This document shows, piece after piece, positions 34,349-43,230 of a DNA stretch of 64,000 nucleotides (positions are counted from its first letter, which is position 1; the number at the start of each line of letters is the position of its first letter). The stretch covers positions 1 to 64,000 of the forward strand of contig NZ_JAFBIX010000016.1 in assembly GCF_021531895.1 (NCBI RefSeq). The letters are read 5' to 3'. A program made the position numbers and the translations under genes. Source of the DNA: Faecalicatena contorta. GTDB taxonomy: Bacteria > Bacillota > Clostridia > Lachnospirales > Lachnospiraceae. The notes under the pieces were generated by a model. That model saw only the letters and a program-made list of their open reading frames with translations, searched no databases and had not been told where the DNA came from.

Positions 34349-35625
34349 TACTTTTGCTCCATAATCTCTACAATAGTCTTCTCCGTCTGCACCATTCCTG
34401 GGGATGCGATCATTCCCATATGGCGCATCGTATCTTCAGGTGTCTTCCCATTGATGCCATGAATATTTTCAATACATACTCCCCGCAGTGCCATAGAGAC
34501 AGCCCGAAATGCGGCATCTACTGCAACGACTCCCTTCATGGCACATCCATGATTACCACCATCACAGATCATACCGGTAAGTCCACTCGCCATATTCTGG
34601 ATCACTCGTGTAATTACCGCTTCATCTCCTCCCTGCATATACGCAAGTCCACAGGCCATACCCGTTCCCGCCGCAATTCCACAGCCACAGAACGCAGACA
34701 ATTTTCCAGAATACTCTTTGATATACATGGTAATCAGATAACTAAGTGCCGTCGCCCTAAGCAGGACATCTTCGGTCAGACCGCAGACCTCCTTATAAGC
34801 ATAGAGCGGCATCGTTGCAATAATTCCATGGGCACCGCTTCCGGTAATACTCATGGCCGGCCGGCTAAGTCCGAGCACGCGGGCTTCAATAGCCCCGTTA
34901 CACAGAAGCTGCGCCGTCTTAAGTACATCCGTTGATATCTTTTGATTGCCATTTTCCCGCAGAAGCTGTCGTGTAATCGTAGTTCGTTCTGACTGCATCC
35001 CTTCTTCCAGGAGTTCCAGATTCATTGCAAATGCCTCTTGGATAAAAGCTATCTCTTCCTGTGGCACCTGACGAATATATTCCAGAATCTCTTCTAATGA
35101 ATACTGATGAATCATTGGTACATTTTCTTTCACTATATCATTCTCGTCTTGTGTATCTTCTGCCAGGCAGATAACCTCACCATTCTTCTCGATCCGCACA
35201 ATATGCGTGTGGCTGTCCTTGATGTAAACTGTACAGCAATCCTTCGCCGTCTCTACCGTAGCATCAATGGTAATCTCTGAACCAATGTGATCCAACACTA
35301 CCGTGACCTTGCCATCAGCTACCATCTGTGCAGCTGCCTCGTCATCCTTCGGTGTGATATCCGCCAGCGATTCCAGTCCTTTCTTCGCATCGGCTGCCAC
35401 AGCTCCTAACGCTGCTGCATATAGATTGCCATATCTATTAGAATTAGGAATTCCACAAGTATATGCGTTCTTATACATTCCAGAATTCAATGCCACATGA
35501 ACACGCTTCACTTCTCCCTGTACATAAGACTTCGCCGATGCAACTGCAAAAGCAATCGCCCCCGGTTCCGTAACACCAAGTGCAGGTTTCATATCTTCTT
35601 TAATCAACTGGGTTAATTCATTCAT
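34348..35625 (-). CDS. CyuA/UPF0597-family Fe-S lyase (cysteine desulfidase or serine dehydratase-like)
   Basis: A 425-aa cytosolic protein of the UPF0597 (YhaM/CyuA) group: GVTEPGAIAFAVASA at the N terminus, GIPNSNRYGNLYAAALGA, and a C-terminal half like the L-serine dehydratase alpha subunit (SITGSGAHGIIATMPLYA, GCGIAAGTGMACGLAYMQGG, MICDGGNHGCAMKG). Conserved Cys residues in the last two segments suit a catalytic [4Fe-4S] cluster. Homologues break down L-cysteine to pyruvate, ammonia and sulfide; the substrate here is unproven. First gene of a run with srtB and DUF951. Confidence 0.85.
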   Translation of the reverse strand: MNELTQLIKEDMKPALGVTEPGAIAFAVASAKSYVQGEVKRVHVALNSGMYKNAYTCGIPNSNRYGNLYAAALGAVAADAKKGLESLADITPKDDEAAAQMVADGKVTVVLDHIGSEITIDATVETAKDCCTVYIKDSHTHIVRIEKNGEVICLAEDTQDENDIVKENVPMIHQYSLEEILEYIRQVPQEEIAFIQEAFAMNLELLEEGMQSERTTITRQLLRENGNQKISTDVLKTAQLLCNGAIEARVLGLSRPAMSITGSGAHGIIATMPLYAYKEVCGLTEDVLLRATALSYLITMYIKEYSGKLSAFCGCGIAAGTGMACGLAYMQGGDEAVITRVIQNMASGLTGMICDGGNHGCAMKGVVAVDAAFRAVSMALRGVCIENIHGINGKTPEDTMRHMGMIASPGMVQTEKTIVEIMEQK

Positions 35626-35787
35626 AGATACACCCCCCTATTTTCCATTCATTTCCCCAACAGTATAACACAACCTCACTCAAATAGGGCTTACAAGTCT
35701 AAAAACTTTATATATTTTTAATCGGCAGTTTATTGACTTTACTATCGTACCGCGTATGATAAATATATATTTAGGAGGTTGATTGAT

Positions 35788-36183
35788 TTGAAAGAAAAAC
35801 TGATACGCTTTATGTATGGACGCAATGGCGTAGATTCACTTGGAAAATTTGTACTGGCCATAAGTATTATTGTGATGCTTCTGGCAGGATGGACCGATAG
35901 TCTCATCCTGTCTTATTTATCGTGGATAGGTATCATATATCTGTATTTCCGTATGTTTTCCAGAAATATCTATAAACGTTCTTCCGAAAACCAATGGTAT
36001 CTGAACAAGTCTTATAAGATTCGTACCTTTTTCTACCGTCAGAAAAATCTGTTATTACAACGCAAGACGCACCATATCTATAAATGCCCTACCTGCCGAC
36101 AGAAAATTCGCGTTCCAAGAGGCAAAGGCCGAATCGAGATTCGCTGTCCAAAATGCAACACTAGATTTATCAAAAAGAGTTAA
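35788..36183 (+). CDS. Membrane protein with C-terminal zinc ribbon
   Basis: A 131-aa protein with two hydrophobic helices at about 20-60, a basic middle, and a C-terminal zinc ribbon (CPTCRQKIRVPRGKGRIEIRCPKC). The start is a TTG at 35788 with AGGAGG 9 nt upstream; a TTG nine bases earlier abuts the ribosome binding site. It lies 12 nt before the DUF5685 gene and opens a four-gene run (DUF5685, J-domain, flavodoxin). Function unknown. Confidence 0.72.
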   Translation: MKEKLIRFMYGRNGVDSLGKFVLAISIIVMLLAGWTDSLILSYLSWIGIIYLYFRMFSRNIYKRSSENQWYLNKSYKIRTFFYRQKNLLLQRKTHHIYKCPTCRQKIRVPRGKGRIEIRCPKCNTRFIKKS

Positions 36184-36195
36184 CGAGGATTTCTT

Positions 36196-37071
36196 ATGTT
36201 CGGATATATTGCAATTAATAAAGCAGAGATGAAATTTAAAGACTATGATATCTACCACTCTTACTATTGCGGGCTATGCAAATGTCTAAAAGAATGCTAT
36301 GGTATAAAAGGTCAGGTGACTTTATCTTACGACATGACATTTCTTATTATTCTGCTTACCGGGCTCTATGAGCCCAAGACCAAAGAAGAAGTCGTCAACT
36401 GCATTGCTCACCCATTGGAAAAGCATCTCGCGAGGACCAATGAATTTACCGAGTATGCTGCTGCCGTCAATCTGATTCTTTCCTACTACAAATGTAAGGA
36501 TGACTGGGAAGACGAACGCAAGAAAAAAGGATTTATCGGTGCCCATCTGTTGGCATCTGACATGCAAAAGATTCAGAAAAAATATCCGGAAAAAGCAGTA
36601 AGAATCGCTTCTAATCTAAGACGGTTATCACTTCTGGAAGAGGAGAACGAACAGAACATTGATCATATGTCAGGACTTTTTGGAGATATTATGGCGGAAC
36701 TCTTTGCTGTCCGGCAGGATGAATGGGAAGGTTCTCTTCGCAAGATTGGTTTCTTCCTTGGCAAGTTCATCTATCTGATGGATGCTTATGAAGATGTAGA
36801 AAAGGATATCAAGTCCGGCTGCTATAATCCGTTCATCTCTTCCTATCAGTCTGATTGTAACTTTGCCGAAGATTGTAAGAAGCTATTAACTCTTATGATG
36901 GCAGAATGCTCCAGAGAATTTGAAAAATTACCTATTCTTCTGTATGTTGACATCCTACGCAATATTCTCTATTCCGGTGTTTGGTGCCGTTATACAGAAG
37001 TAACAGAAAAGCGTAAAAATACACAAGATAACCGACATCCTGACACTAAGAATTCGAACACAGGAGATTAA
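36196..37071 (+). CDS. DUF5685-family protein
   Basis: A 291-aa protein starting [36 protein letters not shown], typical of DUF5685, with a CGLCKC cysteine motif and a later [19 protein letters not shown] helix resembling an Asp-rich isoprenoid-synthase-type motif. Mostly helical, no signal peptide. Its position just before a J-domain protein suggests work with Hsp70, but no function is established to my knowledge. The start has GAGGA upstream. Confidence 0.78.
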   Translation: MFGYIAINKAEMKFKDYDIYHSYYCGLCKCLKECYGIKGQVTLSYDMTFLIILLTGLYEPKTKEEVVNCIAHPLEKHLARTNEFTEYAAAVNLILSYYKCKDDWEDERKKKGFIGAHLLASDMQKIQKKYPEKAVRIASNLRRLSLLEEENEQNIDHMSGLFGDIMAELFAVRQDEWEGSLRKIGFFLGKFIYLMDAYEDVEKDIKSGCYNPFISSYQSDCNFAEDCKKLLTLMMAECSREFEKLPILLYVDILRNILYSGVWCRYTEVTEKRKNTQDNRHPDTKNSNTGD

Positions 37072-37076
37072 GAAAC

Positions 37077-37823
37077 ATGACCGATCCTTATGCAGTCTTA
37101 GGCGTATCAAGGGACGCCTCTGACGAAGAAATAAAAAAGGCTTATCGAAGCCTGAGCAGAAAATATCATCCCGACGCCAATATCAACAACCCGAATAAAG
37201 ACCAGGCAGAAGCCAAATTCAAAGAGGTTCAGCAAGCCTATCAGCAGATCATGCATGAACGGGAGTATGGAACTTCTGATACATCCTACACGGGCAGGTC
37301 GGGATCTGCCGGAGGATATAACGGCGGATATAGCGGTGGCTTTGGTGACTTCGGTGACTACGGTCCTTTCCGTGGATTCAGTGGACAATATCGTCAGACA
37401 GGCCCTCAGTCTTCTAACAGCGAAGAAGATCTTCATATGAAAGCTGCCGCGAATTTCATCAACAGTGGACATTATCAAGAGGCTCTGAATCTTCTGAATG
37501 GTATCTCATCACGTAACGCTCAATGGTATTATTACAGCGCGCTGGCCAATTCAGGAGTCGGTAACAATGTAATTGCTCTGCAACACGCCAAAGAAGCCCT
37601 GCGAATGGAACCCGATAATTTCCAATACCAGATGCTGGTCAACCGTTTCAAAAGCGGCGGAAGCTGGTATCAACAGCAACAAGATCCTTACCAGACCACA
37701 TTTAACACCGGAAGCAGCTTCTGCATGAAACTGTGCATTGCCAATCTGGTATGTAACCTTTGCTGCGGCGGTAGCGGGCTGTATTGTGGCGGTGGCGGCG
37801 GAATGCCACACGGCTATATGTAA
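37077..37823 (+). CDS. J-domain co-chaperone with TPR-like region and Cys/Gly tail
   Basis: A 248-aa protein. Residues 1-65 are a J-domain with the HPD tripeptide ([10 protein letters not shown]), which stimulates DnaK ATPase. A Gly/Tyr-rich spacer (about 75-110) follows, then a TPR-like helical pair ([31 protein letters not shown]). The C-terminal tail is rich in Cys and Gly ([17 protein letters not shown]) and may bind metal. There are no DnaJ zinc-finger or substrate domains, so it is a specialised class C J-protein. It starts 5 nt after DUF5685 and ends 15 nt before the flavodoxin gene. Confidence 0.87.
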   Translation: MTDPYAVLGVSRDASDEEIKKAYRSLSRKYHPDANINNPNKDQAEAKFKEVQQAYQQIMHEREYGTSDTSYTGRSGSAGGYNGGYSGGFGDFGDYGPFRGFSGQYRQTGPQSSNSEEDLHMKAAANFINSGHYQEALNLLNGISSRNAQWYYYSALANSGVGNNVIALQHAKEALRMEPDNFQYQMLVNRFKSGGSWYQQQQDPYQTTFNTGSSFCMKLCIANLVCNLCCGGSGLYCGGGGGMPHGYM

Positions 37824-37838
37824 GAAAGGAATGATATT

Positions 37839-38366
37839 TTGTTAGAGTATTTGGTATTATACGAAAGCGAGTCTGGAAACACGAAGAAGATTGCTGCCTC
37901 CATATTTTCCCGTCTTCCAGGCAACTCCAAAGACCTGATCGACATTAACACGAATAAGACGATTCCTGAGGCCAACATCTATTTTGTAGGTTTCTGTGTA
38001 CACCGGGGAACCTGCAGCATGGCAATCAGCGACTTTCTCAACGACTTAAGTGGCAAGCAGATTGCTCTCTTTGCCACCTGCGGTATGGGAGATTCTCCCG
38101 AATACTACAAAGCCATTGAGCACAGTGTCAATGCCTGGATTGAATCAGACAATGATTATCTGGGCGCATTTATCTGTCAGGGCAAGATGCCTCAGAAGGT
38201 ACGCCAGAAATATGAAGCTATGCAGACTGCTGATAATTCTAAACAAATCGACCTGTATATCCGTAACTTTGACGAAGTGCTGACACACCCAGACAGTCTT
38301 GACCTGGAACACGCAAAAGTATTTGTTGACAAAACGCTGAAAAAAATAAAGGCAGAGGAATATTAA
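37839..38366 (+). CDS. Flavodoxin-family protein
   Basis: A 175-aa protein with the flavodoxin fold: an FMN phosphate-loop segment LVLYESESGNTKKIAASI at the N terminus, FVGFCVHRGTCS near residue 50, and ALFATCGMGDS near 75. It would carry electrons via FMN. The start is a TTG with AAAGGA 8 nt upstream. It ends the four-gene run; the hairpin at 38349-38380 begins inside its last codons. Similar flavodoxins accompany bilirubin reductase in some gut anaerobes, but no such reductase is visible here. Confidence 0.82.
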   Translation: MLEYLVLYESESGNTKKIAASIFSRLPGNSKDLIDINTNKTIPEANIYFVGFCVHRGTCSMAISDFLNDLSGKQIALFATCGMGDSPEYYKAIEHSVNAWIESDNDYLGAFICQGKMPQKVRQKYEAMQTADNSKQIDLYIRNFDEVLTHPDSLDLEHAKVFVDKTLKKIKAEEY

Positions 38367-38380
38367 AACTCCTCTGCCTT
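38349..38380 (-). terminator. Terminator of the PrdA-like gene
   Basis: Perfect 11-bp stem AAGGCAGAGGA (38349-38359) with TCCTCTGCCTT (38370-38380). The T-rich tail is on the minus strand, from the A-run at 38341-38350, so it mainly serves the leftward gene. It overlaps the end of the flavodoxin gene. Confidence 0.75.
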
Positions 38381-38400
38381 ATCTCTACCTGCAAGCTTTC

Positions 38401-38811
38401 CTATATTGGAAGTTCAAGATGGATGTCTTTCCCTTCTTTGATAGAAATAATTACTTTTCCGCTCTTAATCGTAGTCACAGCTCCCTGTACATTCATTTCG
38501 ACAGCTGGAACTTCCTCTGCTTCCTCTGCTGCTTCTTCCTCCGGCTCTTCTTCTGTTACTTCTTTAATCCCATCTACATTATCTGCAGTCAATGGACATA
38601 AAGAATCACTCGTCTTAGTCAGTTTTGCCCCCAATACCTGTTCAATTGTCAGGCATCCATCAAGGTTCAGTAAGCCTGAATCAACTAATTCATCAAAGAT
38701 TGCCGGATCTTCCAGGTTCGCCGGCTCAATTGTAATACCTGCCTCTGCTCTACAGCATAATACTGCAGGATCCTTAGCATGCGCTTTCGCGGTTTCCGCT
38801 GTAATAGACAT
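38401..38811 (-). CDS. Stand-alone PrdA N-terminal-like protein
   Basis: A 136-aa protein. Its start (MSITAETAKAHAKDPAVLCC), the EDPAIFDELVDSGLLNL stretch and the end (SGKVIISIKEGKDIHLELP) resemble the N-terminal part of the D-proline reductase proprotein PrdA, as I recall that family. A Glu-rich linker (about 83-100) joins the two parts. Full PrdA is over 600 residues and contains the pyruvoyl cleavage site; here the gene stops about where the PrdA catalytic region would begin. No PrdB selenoprotein or other prd gene is nearby. It has its own promoter, ribosome binding site (AGGAGG) and terminator, so it looks expressed rather than decayed. Confidence 0.6.
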   Translation of the reverse strand: MSITAETAKAHAKDPAVLCCRAEAGITIEPANLEDPAIFDELVDSGLLNLDGCLTIEQVLGAKLTKTSDSLCPLTADNVDGIKEVTEEEPEEEAAEEAEEVPAVEMNVQGAVTTIKSGKVIISIKEGKDIHLELPI

Positions 38812-38841
38812 TCTTATTACCTCCTTTTATACACTACTTTT

Positions 38842-38871
38842 AGTATAGCCAGTCCCTCTTTTTTATTCCAA
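38842..38871 (-). promoter_or_regulatory. Promoter of the PrdA-like gene
   Basis: Minus strand TTGGAA (38866-38871), an 18-nt spacer and TATACT (38842-38847), about 30 nt before the start codon. Confidence 0.55.
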
Positions 38872-38927
38872 TTGCTTTTTATCATATTCAAAAAGCATTT
38901 ATTGATATTCTCTATGATATATACCCA

Positions 38928-38957
38928 TTGACATTCCTTTTCATTTAACGATATAAT
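38928..38957 (+). promoter_or_regulatory. Consensus promoter of the flavoprotein leader
   Basis: Perfect TTGACA (38928-38933) and perfect TATAAT (38952-38957) with an 18-nt spacer. The predicted start near 38964 is only about 15 nt before a terminator hairpin. Confidence 0.75.
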
Positions 38958-38978
38958 AAAAAAGAGAAGTGACTGCAT

Positions 38979-39017
38979 AAGAACTCGTATTCTTTCACCA
39001 GAGAATAGCGAGTTCTT
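38979..39017 (+). terminator. Terminator or attenuator in the leader of the flavoprotein gene
   Basis: AAGAACTCG (38979-38987) with CGAGTTCTT (39009-39017), extended inward by ATTCT/AGAAT with small bulges and followed by a T-run. It comes about 15 nt after the predicted transcript start and 60 nt before the flavoprotein ATG, so it either ends a roughly 60-nt RNA or attenuates the gene. Confidence 0.65.
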
Positions 39018-39076
39018 TTTTCGTCATACATTACCACACAAAAAATGTTTATAATAAGCAACAAGGAGTGATAACT

Positions 39077-40456
39077 ATGAATTATGACGTAATCATTATC
39101 GGCGCAGGCCCTGGAGGAATTTTTTCTGCCTATGAGCTTACCCAAAGAGCCGGAGATCTTAAGATTGCCGTCTTCGAGGCCGGCTTTCCTCTTCAGGAAC
39201 GACATTGCCCAATTGACGGTGACAAGGTAAAATCCTGCATCAAATGCAAGACTTGTGCCATTATGAATGGTTTCGGCGGAGCCGGCGCATTTTCCGATGG
39301 AAAATACAATATTACGAACGATTTCGGCGGAACGCTCTATCAGTATCTTGGCAAGGAGAAGGCTCTTGACTTGATGGAGTATGTAGACAAGATTAATCTT
39401 TCCCATGGTGGAGAAGGTACGAAGATGTATTCTACTGCCGGAACTAATTTTAAGAAGATCTGTATTCAGAACAAACTAAAACTTCTGGATGCTTCCGTAC
39501 GTCACCTTGGGACAGATATCAACTATATTGTTCTTGAGAATCTATACAATGAATTAAAAGACAAGGTGGATTTTTATTTCCACACACCGGTCGAACATGT
39601 AGAATGCCTTGACAATGGTTACCGCATTTCCTACAAAGATGGAACAGCCACCTGCAAGAACTGCATTATCTCGGTAGGAAGAAGTGGAAGCAAATGGATG
39701 GAAAATATCTGCAATGAGCTGGACATTCCTACCCACTCTAACCGTGTGGATATTGGAGTCCGCGTAGAACTTCCGGCCGTCATCTTCTCACATCTGACGG
39801 ATGAACTCTATGAGAGCAAGATCGTCTACCGTACGGAAAAATTCGAAGACAATGTCCGTACCTTCTGTATGAATCCTTATGGTATCGTTGTAAATGAAAA
39901 TACCAACGGTATCGTAACCGTCAACGGTCACAGTTACGAAGATCCGGAACACCAGACCGACAACACCAACTTTGCACTTCTGGTTGCAAAGCATTTTTCC
40001 GAGCCATTCAAGGACAGCAATGGATATGGAGAAAGTATCGCCCGACTCTCAAACATGCTGGGCGGCGGTGTGATCGTCCAACGCTTTGGGGATCTGGTCA
40101 GAGGCCGCAGAAGTACCGTCACACGAATTCGTGAAGGACTGGTAACTCCTACTCTTGCTGCCACTCCGGGAGACTTAAGTCTCGTGCTGCCCAAACGTAT
40201 TCTGGATGGTATCATCGAGATGATCTATGCGCTGGATAAGATTGCGCCCGGTACTGCCAACGATGACACTCTGCTCTACGGCGTAGAAGTGAAGTTCTAT
40301 AATATGGAAGTAGAGATCGATGAAAACCTGGAAAGCAAGTACAAAGGCTTATATATCATAGGTGATGGAAGCGGTGTAACACATTCCCTCTCCCACGCGT
40401 CTGCCAGCGGCGTCTATGTGGCGCGGCACATTGCAGAAAACTTAATCGCGGAATAG
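39077..40456 (+). CDS. FAD-dependent dehydrogenase (COG2509-type)
   Basis: A 459-aa flavoprotein. The dinucleotide-binding motif is IIGAGPGGIFSAYEL at residues 6-20. A four-Cys segment (CPIDGDKVKSCIKCKTC, about 47-63) precedes the family stretch NGFGGAGAFSDGKYN. The C-terminal FAD contact is YIIGDGSGVTHSLSHASASG. It resembles the putative FAD dehydrogenases common in Clostridia; substrate unknown. The start at 39077 has AAGGAG 8 nt upstream; a GTG three codons earlier overlaps it. Expression may be attenuated by the leader hairpin at 38979-39017. Confidence 0.85.
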   Translation: MNYDVIIIGAGPGGIFSAYELTQRAGDLKIAVFEAGFPLQERHCPIDGDKVKSCIKCKTCAIMNGFGGAGAFSDGKYNITNDFGGTLYQYLGKEKALDLMEYVDKINLSHGGEGTKMYSTAGTNFKKICIQNKLKLLDASVRHLGTDINYIVLENLYNELKDKVDFYFHTPVEHVECLDNGYRISYKDGTATCKNCIISVGRSGSKWMENICNELDIPTHSNRVDIGVRVELPAVIFSHLTDELYESKIVYRTEKFEDNVRTFCMNPYGIVVNENTNGIVTVNGHSYEDPEHQTDNTNFALLVAKHFSEPFKDSNGYGESIARLSNMLGGGVIVQRFGDLVRGRRSTVTRIREGLVTPTLAATPGDLSLVLPKRILDGIIEMIYALDKIAPGTANDDTLLYGVEVKFYNMEVEIDENLESKYKGLYIIGDGSGVTHSLSHASASGVYVARHIAENLIAE

Positions 40457-40459
40457 AAA

Positions 40460-40493
40460 AACCGCAATTCTTTATCACTAAAGAATTGCGGTT
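40460..40493. terminator. Bidirectional terminator, flavoprotein and tRNA-Cys
   Basis: Perfect 14-bp stem AACCGCAATTCTTT (40460-40473) with AAAGAATTGCGGTT (40480-40493). T-rich tails lie on both strands. Confidence 0.88.
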
Positions 40494-40505
40494 CTATTTT
40501 TTAAG

Positions 40506-40576
40506 AGGCGCCAACCAGATTTGAACTGGTGATAGAGGTGTTGCAGACCTTTGCCTTACCACTTGGCTATGGCGCC
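40506..40576 (-). tRNA. tRNA-Cys (anticodon GCA), copy 1
   Basis: A 71-nt cloverleaf. Acceptor stem GGCGCCA pairs with TGGCGCC, the anticodon loop CTGCAAC gives GCA, and the T-arm holds GTTCAAATC. The 3' CCA is not encoded. It is identical to the copy at 51911-51981. Confidence 0.95.
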
Positions 40577-40595
40577 TTGTTTTCGGTACTTATAT

Positions 40596-40624
40596 AGTAT
40601 ATCAAATGCCAAGAAGTAAGTCAA
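40596..40624 (-). promoter_or_regulatory. Promoter of tRNA-Cys copy 1
   Basis: Minus strand TTGACT (40619-40624), a 17-nt spacer and TATACT (40596-40601). Confidence 0.75.
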
Positions 40625-40644
40625 TTATTTATTTCAAAACATTT

Positions 40645-41283
40645 TTAAAATCCAAGTTCATCATTAACCAGGATAACCTTAATCCTCTTTGGAACCTTAG
40701 AATATCTGGTAATCAAGATCTGACAGCATATCGTATCTGGAGATTTACAGTCAAAACATGCCCCTGTCTTAGCGCACGGTGTATCCAGCTGAAATCTCTG
40801 TGCATTAATAGGTGCAGCTTCATTTCTTGCTCTGGAAAGCGCATTGTCTACATCCTTTACCACCTTATTCATTCCCACGATCATAATAACATTTCTTGGA
40901 CCGTTGGCGATTGCAGATACCCTGTTGGCCATACCGTCTACATTTACCAACACACCATCTTCTGTAATCGCATTACTGCTTGCAAGAAAGAAATCACAAT
41001 CGTATGTAATCAGCTCAATCTTTCTCTTCTCCTCCGGTGACTTCGCCGCATCTCTGTTATACGCCTGGTAATTACCTTCACAGATTGCCTGCTTCAGCCC
41101 AATCTCCCCAATGGACATAGAGCCGCCCCATGCAACACTGCTGCCCTCCGGGATCCATTCCAAAGCTTTCGCCAATGCCTCTTCTGCATTTTCGGCATAA
41201 TACCCTTCCATATTCCTAGACTCTAAACCCTTGATAATCTTTTCTCCCAACATCTTATTCCGCTTTATACGATTGATATCCAT
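40645..41283 (-). CDS. LUD-domain (DUF162) protein
   Basis: A 212-aa protein of the LUD/LutC-like family: SSVAWGGSMSIGEIGL near residue 50, FLASSNAITEDGVLVNVDGMANRVSAI, and a late Cys-rich tail CAKTGACFDCKSPDTICC that could hold an Fe-S cluster or zinc. LutC takes part in lactate oxidation in Bacillus, but lone LUD proteins like this are widespread in anaerobes without LutA/LutB and their role is unclear. The ribosome binding site is AGGAGG. Single gene. Confidence 0.85.
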   Translation of the reverse strand: MDINRIKRNKMLGEKIIKGLESRNMEGYYAENAEEALAKALEWIPEGSSVAWGGSMSIGEIGLKQAICEGNYQAYNRDAAKSPEEKRKIELITYDCDFFLASSNAITEDGVLVNVDGMANRVSAIANGPRNVIMIVGMNKVVKDVDNALSRARNEAAPINAQRFQLDTPCAKTGACFDCKSPDTICCQILITRYSKVPKRIKVILVNDELGF

Positions 41284-41345
41284 AGCCTCAGCCTCCTATA
41301 TATTACATAAACTTATTGTCTATTATAACACGCCAATCTTTGTTA

Positions 41346-41424
41346 GGGACAGGGTAAATTGAAAAAGGGACACGGTCATTTTAATCTGGGACGGAGGAAA
41401 ATGAAAAAACCCCCGTCCCCAATT
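41346..41424 (+). repeat. Phased GGGACAGG repeat element, copy D
   Basis: Units begin at 41346 (GGGACAGGG) and 41367 (GGGACACGG), and the hairpin arm GGGACGGAGG at 41388, exactly 21 nt apart. The second arm CCCCCGTCCC is at 41410-41419. The flanking AATTA contains the stop codon of the ABC ATPase gene (41423-41425). Confidence 0.88.
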
Positions 41425-43219
41425 AGATCTGTGTCCTCATGGTGTACCCGGCATCACGGACTTGGTTCATCTCTTCTGCATAGAGGAAGCATCTTACCTT
41501 ATGTCCTTGATATTCGTATATTTCTGGTTTCTCGGCGAAGCATCTTTTCTTTGCATATTTGCACGTTCCCACGTACGGACATCCAGCCTTTCCGCCTTGC
41601 TCTGTTACTTCTTCTATTACAAATGGTCTTTTCTTTTCACTTCCATTAAGCCTCACTCTGTCTGCGGCCATAAACAGAGCCTTTGTATATGGATGCCATG
41701 GTTCTTCCATCAATTCGCCGGATGGTCCTTCTTCTACCAGCCATCCATCATAGATAACGCCCAGCATATCGCTGATGTGACCGACGATTGACAGATCATG
41801 GCCAATAAACAGCATCGAGAGTCGTTCTTTTTCTTTCATCTTACATAGTAGATGGACCAATTGTTCCTGTGTCTGTATATCGAGACCGGAAAATGGTTCG
41901 TCACAGATTAAAAATTCCGGATTCATCAAAAGTGCTCTTGCAATCATGACTCTCTGAAGCTGCCCTCCCGACAATTGTTGTGGATAATCCTGTTTTCTTT
42001 GTTCTTCCAATCCCACTTCATCCAGTATACGCCTGAGTTGTTCTGCGATTTCTTTTTCATCAGAAATTCCTGCCGCCATCAATGCTTCTTGCAGATTCTC
42101 ATAGACGGTCATTGTCGGATTCAGGGCCTGGTACGGATTCTGGAAGATCATCTGAATCTTTTTCCGATAATCTATACGCTGCTTTCTTGACTTCCAGTTC
42201 ATTTCCCTACCTTTCCAATACACCTCTCCTTGTTCAGGTCTGTACAATCCCGCCAGGACACGCGCAAATGTACTTTTCCCGCAACCACTCTCTCCTACCA
42301 GGCCATAGCTCTGATTTTTTTGTATTGCTATCGTTATCGAATGCAGTACTTTCTTTTGTCGAAATTCTTTACATACATTCTTTGCATGTAACAGAATATC
42401 CTTCTTATCTGCTTCGGATGCGGCCTGTGGAATCTGTTCAAGATTCTTTCTTGTCTGAATCAGCATTTTTGTATATGTTTCACTGCTGTGATAGAGTATA
42501 TCACTTACCCTTCCTTGTTCGACGATGCTTCCTTCGCGCATGACCAACAAGCGATTACACAGAGCACCGACCACTCCCAGATCATGGCTGATCATAATCA
42601 CGGCAATCCCCAGATCTTTTGACAGTCTTCTCAGCAAATTCAATATCTGTGCCTGCACCGTCACATCTAACGCAGTCGTCGGCTCATCAGCAATCAATAC
42701 TTTCGGATTCCCAGCCAGAGCGATTGCAATACAGATACGCTGTTGCATCCCTCCCGAACATTCAAACGGATACCGATTCATACATGCACTTACATCTCGG
42801 ATTCCCACCATATCCAACAATTCTTCTGCTTTTTCTTTCGCCTCCTGCCGGGTACAATCCGTATGTAGTCTTAGACTTTCCATAATCTGCCTGCCAATCT
42901 TCATCAATGGATCCAGGCATGACATCGCATTTTGCATGATGACCGCGATCTCACCACCGCGTAGTTTTCTTCTTTTCACATCAGTCAGAGGCGGTGTGAT
43001 ATCTTCTCCACAATACCGAATCTGTCCGCTTGAAATAACGGCTCCTTTCTTGAGAAACCCGAGGATAGCCATTGCCATCGTTGATTTTCCCGATCCAGAT
43101 TCTCCCACGATTCCCAGGATTTCCTGGCTTTCAAGCTCAAAAGAACAATCTTTTACCACTTCTTGCTGTCTTCGCGTATATGTTATGGTCAGATGATCGA
43201 CCACAAGCAATTTTCCCAT
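41423..43219 (-). CDS. Fused peptide ABC transporter ATPase (DppD-DppF type)
   Basis: A 598-aa protein containing two complete ABC ATPase domains that are usually separate proteins. Domain 1 (about 5-255) has Walker A GESGSGKST, signature SGGMQQR and Walker B VLIADEPT. Domain 2 (about 290-525) has Walker A GESGCGKST, signature LSGGQLQR and FLICDEPFSG. The C-terminal tail is the oligopeptide-type cap with several Cys (CPYVGTCKYAKKRC). It powers the DppB/DppC permeases encoded just upstream. The start at 43219 has AGGAGG 8 nt upstream; upstream open frame overlaps dppC. Last gene of the tetrapyrrole operon, ending in repeat copy D. Confidence 0.93.
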   Translation of the reverse strand: MGKLLVVDHLTITYTRRQQEVVKDCSFELESQEILGIVGESGSGKSTMAMAILGFLKKGAVISSGQIRYCGEDITPPLTDVKRRKLRGGEIAVIMQNAMSCLDPLMKIGRQIMESLRLHTDCTRQEAKEKAEELLDMVGIRDVSACMNRYPFECSGGMQQRICIAIALAGNPKVLIADEPTTALDVTVQAQILNLLRRLSKDLGIAVIMISHDLGVVGALCNRLLVMREGSIVEQGRVSDILYHSSETYTKMLIQTRKNLEQIPQAASEADKKDILLHAKNVCKEFRQKKVLHSITIAIQKNQSYGLVGESGCGKSTFARVLAGLYRPEQGEVYWKGREMNWKSRKQRIDYRKKIQMIFQNPYQALNPTMTVYENLQEALMAAGISDEKEIAEQLRRILDEVGLEEQRKQDYPQQLSGGQLQRVMIARALLMNPEFLICDEPFSGLDIQTQEQLVHLLCKMKEKERLSMLFIGHDLSIVGHISDMLGVIYDGWLVEEGPSGELMEEPWHPYTKALFMAADRVRLNGSEKKRPFVIEEVTEQGGKAGCPYVGTCKYAKKRCFAEKPEIYEYQGHKVRCFLYAEEMNQVRDAGYTMRTQI

Positions 43220-43230
43220 GCGGTATCCTC

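Noticed and set aside
38823-39060. T-box or amino-acid riboswitch before the flavoprotein gene
   Set aside because: The RNA between promoter and terminator is only about 60 nt, too short, and has no T-box sequence.
42525-43196. 223-codon open frame on the plus strand opposite the ABC ATPase
   Set aside because: It is a mirror of the first ABC domain, where Walker and signature motifs are clear on the minus strand.
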